A stretch of 13,807 nucleotides of DNA from Candidatus Yanofskybacteria bacterium RIFCSPHIGHO2_01_FULL_39_8b (GTDB lineage: Bacteria > Patescibacteriota > Minisyncoccia > 2-02-FULL-40-12 > GWA2-44-9): assembly GCA_001794015.1 (NCBI GenBank), contig MGIZ01000001.1:1-13807 (forward strand), given 5' to 3'. Both the position numbers and the translations under genes were made by a program. The notes under the pieces are model-generated. The model had not been told where the DNA came from. It made no database searches and saw only the letters and a program-made list of their open reading frames with translations. Positions 12,365-13,807 of this stretch are shown here, one piece after another; position 1 is the stretch's first letter, and each line of letters starts with the position of its first letter.

Positions 12365-13721
12365 ATTCTTGAAAACTTTGAAGATCAATAAGTTTTTTAT
12401 ATATACCGTCTTGAGCTATCAGCTCTTCATGCTTACCAACTTCAGCCACCTCGCCATCATGAAGGACAACAATCTTATCTGCTTTTTTAACAGTACTCAA
12501 ACGATGGGCAATAATCAGTGTAGTTCTACTCTTAATAAGTACTTCTAGGGCTTGCTGAACATACATTTCGGATTCTGAATCAAGAGCTGAAGTTGCTTCA
12601 TCTAAGATCAGAATCTTGGGATTCCTAACTAACGCTCTAGCAATAGCTACTCTTTGCTTCTGACCAGCCGAAAGTTTAATGCCTTTTTCGCCGACCAGCT
12701 GATTATACCCCTCGACAAATCTCTTGCTAGTAATAAAGTTATGGGCATAAGAAGCTTTAGCCGCTCCCTCGATAACGATATTATCAGACATCTTTTCAAT
12801 ATCGCCATAAGCGATATTTAATTTGATCGTATCATTGAACAAAGAAACGTCCTGCGGTACTATGGCTATCTGCGATCTTAACGACTTTAACGTCCAATTT
12901 TTTATATTTATACCTCCTATCGTAATCTCACCTTCTGTAGGATCATAATATCTAGAGATAAGATCAATAAGAGTTGTTTTACCAACGCCGCTTTCTCCAA
13001 CAAATGCAACCGTTTCTCCTTCATTAATAATCAAATTAATATTTTTTATAACTTGGCTACCGATTTGGCTATATCCAAAAGATACACTGCGCAACTCTAT
13101 ATCCCCAGAAACCACTATATCTTCTCCGTTGATATAATCTTCTTCCGCCTCTGCAGAAAAATTGGCTACTCTTTCCTCAACAACAACTCCCTCCAAAACA
13201 AATCGCCAATTATGGGCCAGCCGACTGAAGGGAGTATAGGCCAGATGGATATAGCCCAGAAAAGAAAACAAACCGCCAGCATCAAGCATTCCCCACCTTA
13301 ACATCAAAGCACCAAGAGACATTGTAATAACAGAGCCGCCTCCAAATATTACATGCTCGTAAGTTTTAATCCTATTCCTTAAATCTTCAGCTTCTTTCTC
13401 TTTTGAATAACATCTGTCGAAATTAGCCTTGATCCTCTCAATCTCAAACTCTTCATTTGTATTAGCCTTTACGGACTTAATATTATTAACCACATCCCAC
13501 ATATGACCCCAAGCCTCTTCCCACATTTTTCTTGTTTCTCTGTTAAGCGTAATAATCCTCTTATTGCTTGAAACCATGGTCAGAGCATATAAAGCTACGG
13601 TCAATAGTACAAGCCCAGCCAACTGCCATCTAATCCAAAGCATCACCGCAAAGGCAAACAATAAACTTAAGAAATGCGGAACAAGAGAAAATAGAACATC
13701 CCTGATCATCCTTTCTAGCAC
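12363..13721 (-). CDS. ABC exporter, membrane and ATPase domains, 5' end disrupted or outside window
   Basis: The open frame from a GTG at 13721 gives 452 residues, and the frame remains open back to a TGA at 13761-13763. Residues 1-190 hold only part of the transmembrane domain (FSLVPHFLSLLFAFAVMLW and later helices). The ATPase domain follows: Walker A GESGVGKT (242-249), Q-loop Gln290, signature LSAGQ (350-354), Walker B ILILDE (370-375) and H-loop His406. It is of the MsbA/lipid or peptide exporter type and works as a dimer. Normal half-exporters have about 100 more residues and two more helices at the N-terminus. The codons upstream of the GTG read NEITRFGGQGRSD, which fits the conserved loop after the second helix, so the true gene extends further and is interrupted by the TGA. 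No ribosome binding site precedes the GTG. Confidence 0.85.
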   Translation of the reverse strand: MLERMIRDVLFSLVPHFLSLLFAFAVMLWIRWQLAGLVLLTVALYALTMVSSNKRIITLNRETRKMWEEAWGHMWDVVNNIKSVKANTNEEFEIERIKANFDRCYSKEKEAEDLRNRIKTYEHVIFGGGSVITMSLGALMLRWGMLDAGGLFSFLGYIHLAYTPFSRLAHNWRFVLEGVVVEERVANFSAEAEEDYINGEDIVVSGDIELRSVSFGYSQIGSQVIKNINLIINEGETVAFVGESGVGKTTLIDLISRYYDPTEGEITIGGINIKNWTLKSLRSQIAIVPQDVSLFNDTIKLNIAYGDIEKMSDNIVIEGAAKASYAHNFITSKRFVEGYNQLVGEKGIKLSAGQKQRVAIARALVRNPKILILDEATSALDSESEMYVQQALEVLIKSRTTLIIAHRLSTVKKADKIVVLHDGEVAEVGKHEELIAQDGIYKKLIDLQSFQE

Positions 13722-13807
13722 ATCTGATCTGCCCTGTCCCCCAAATCTTGTAATCTCATTTCACTGGTATAATGGGTAAATGAACAAAAACATTATGCCC
13801 AGAGGAA

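Overview
The window looks like a stretch of a small-genome bacterial chromosome with roughly 30-50% GC, most likely from the Candidate Phyla Radiation (Patescibacteria, Parcubacteria-like). The reasons are the mix of compact housekeeping genes (ruvA, uvrB, rpsT, an ftsW/rodA-type gene), a PaaX-like regulator with a Cas2-fold domain of the kind common in that group, poor or absent Shine-Dalgarno sequences before several genes, and very short intergenic gaps. The assignment is inference from gene content. No 16S rRNA or tRNA gene is present. TGA is used as an ordinary stop codon (for example at the RuvA/FemAB junction), which argues against the TGA=Gly lineages of the CPR.

Left part (1-5272). 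On the minus strand an MgtC-family membrane protein is followed by an amino-acid permease that runs off the left edge. Upstream of them lies a separate three-gene minus-strand operon (about 4565 down to 1413). It encodes a large single-pass membrane protein with a glycine-rich tail, a second single-pass membrane protein of unknown family, and a PspA/IM30-like coiled-coil protein, and it closes with a perfect 11-bp terminator hairpin. Back to back with this operon, on the plus strand, is a near-consensus promoter (TTGACA-N17-TATACT), then about 540 nt without a convincing protein gene but dense in strong hairpins, then a textbook intrinsic terminator. I read this as a large structured non-coding RNA that I cannot assign to a known family. 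Its promoter and the operon promoter are arranged symmetrically, with their -35 boxes forming one inverted repeat. This is the most interesting area of the window.

Middle part (5273-9775). ruvA and a FemAB-type peptidoglycan aminoacyltransferase gene overlap by 4 bp on the minus strand. uvrB is divergent from ruvA across only 16 bp. uvrB abuts a small secreted protein gene of unknown function, and rpsT (ribosomal protein S20) follows on the plus strand.

Right part (9775-13807). A class I SAM-dependent methyltransferase and a PaaX/Cas2-like regulator lie on the minus strand. Each is preceded by a long perfect palindrome (36 and 46 bp). The two palindromes share the same 18-base half-site apart from two changes, each mirrored in the other arm, so they look like operators of one regulator. 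Beyond them lie an FtsW/RodA-type SEDS glycosyltransferase gene, apparently with a leaderless transcript, and an ABC exporter gene that ends in a terminator hairpin overlapping its own stop codon. The 5' end of the exporter gene is interrupted in frame near the right edge.
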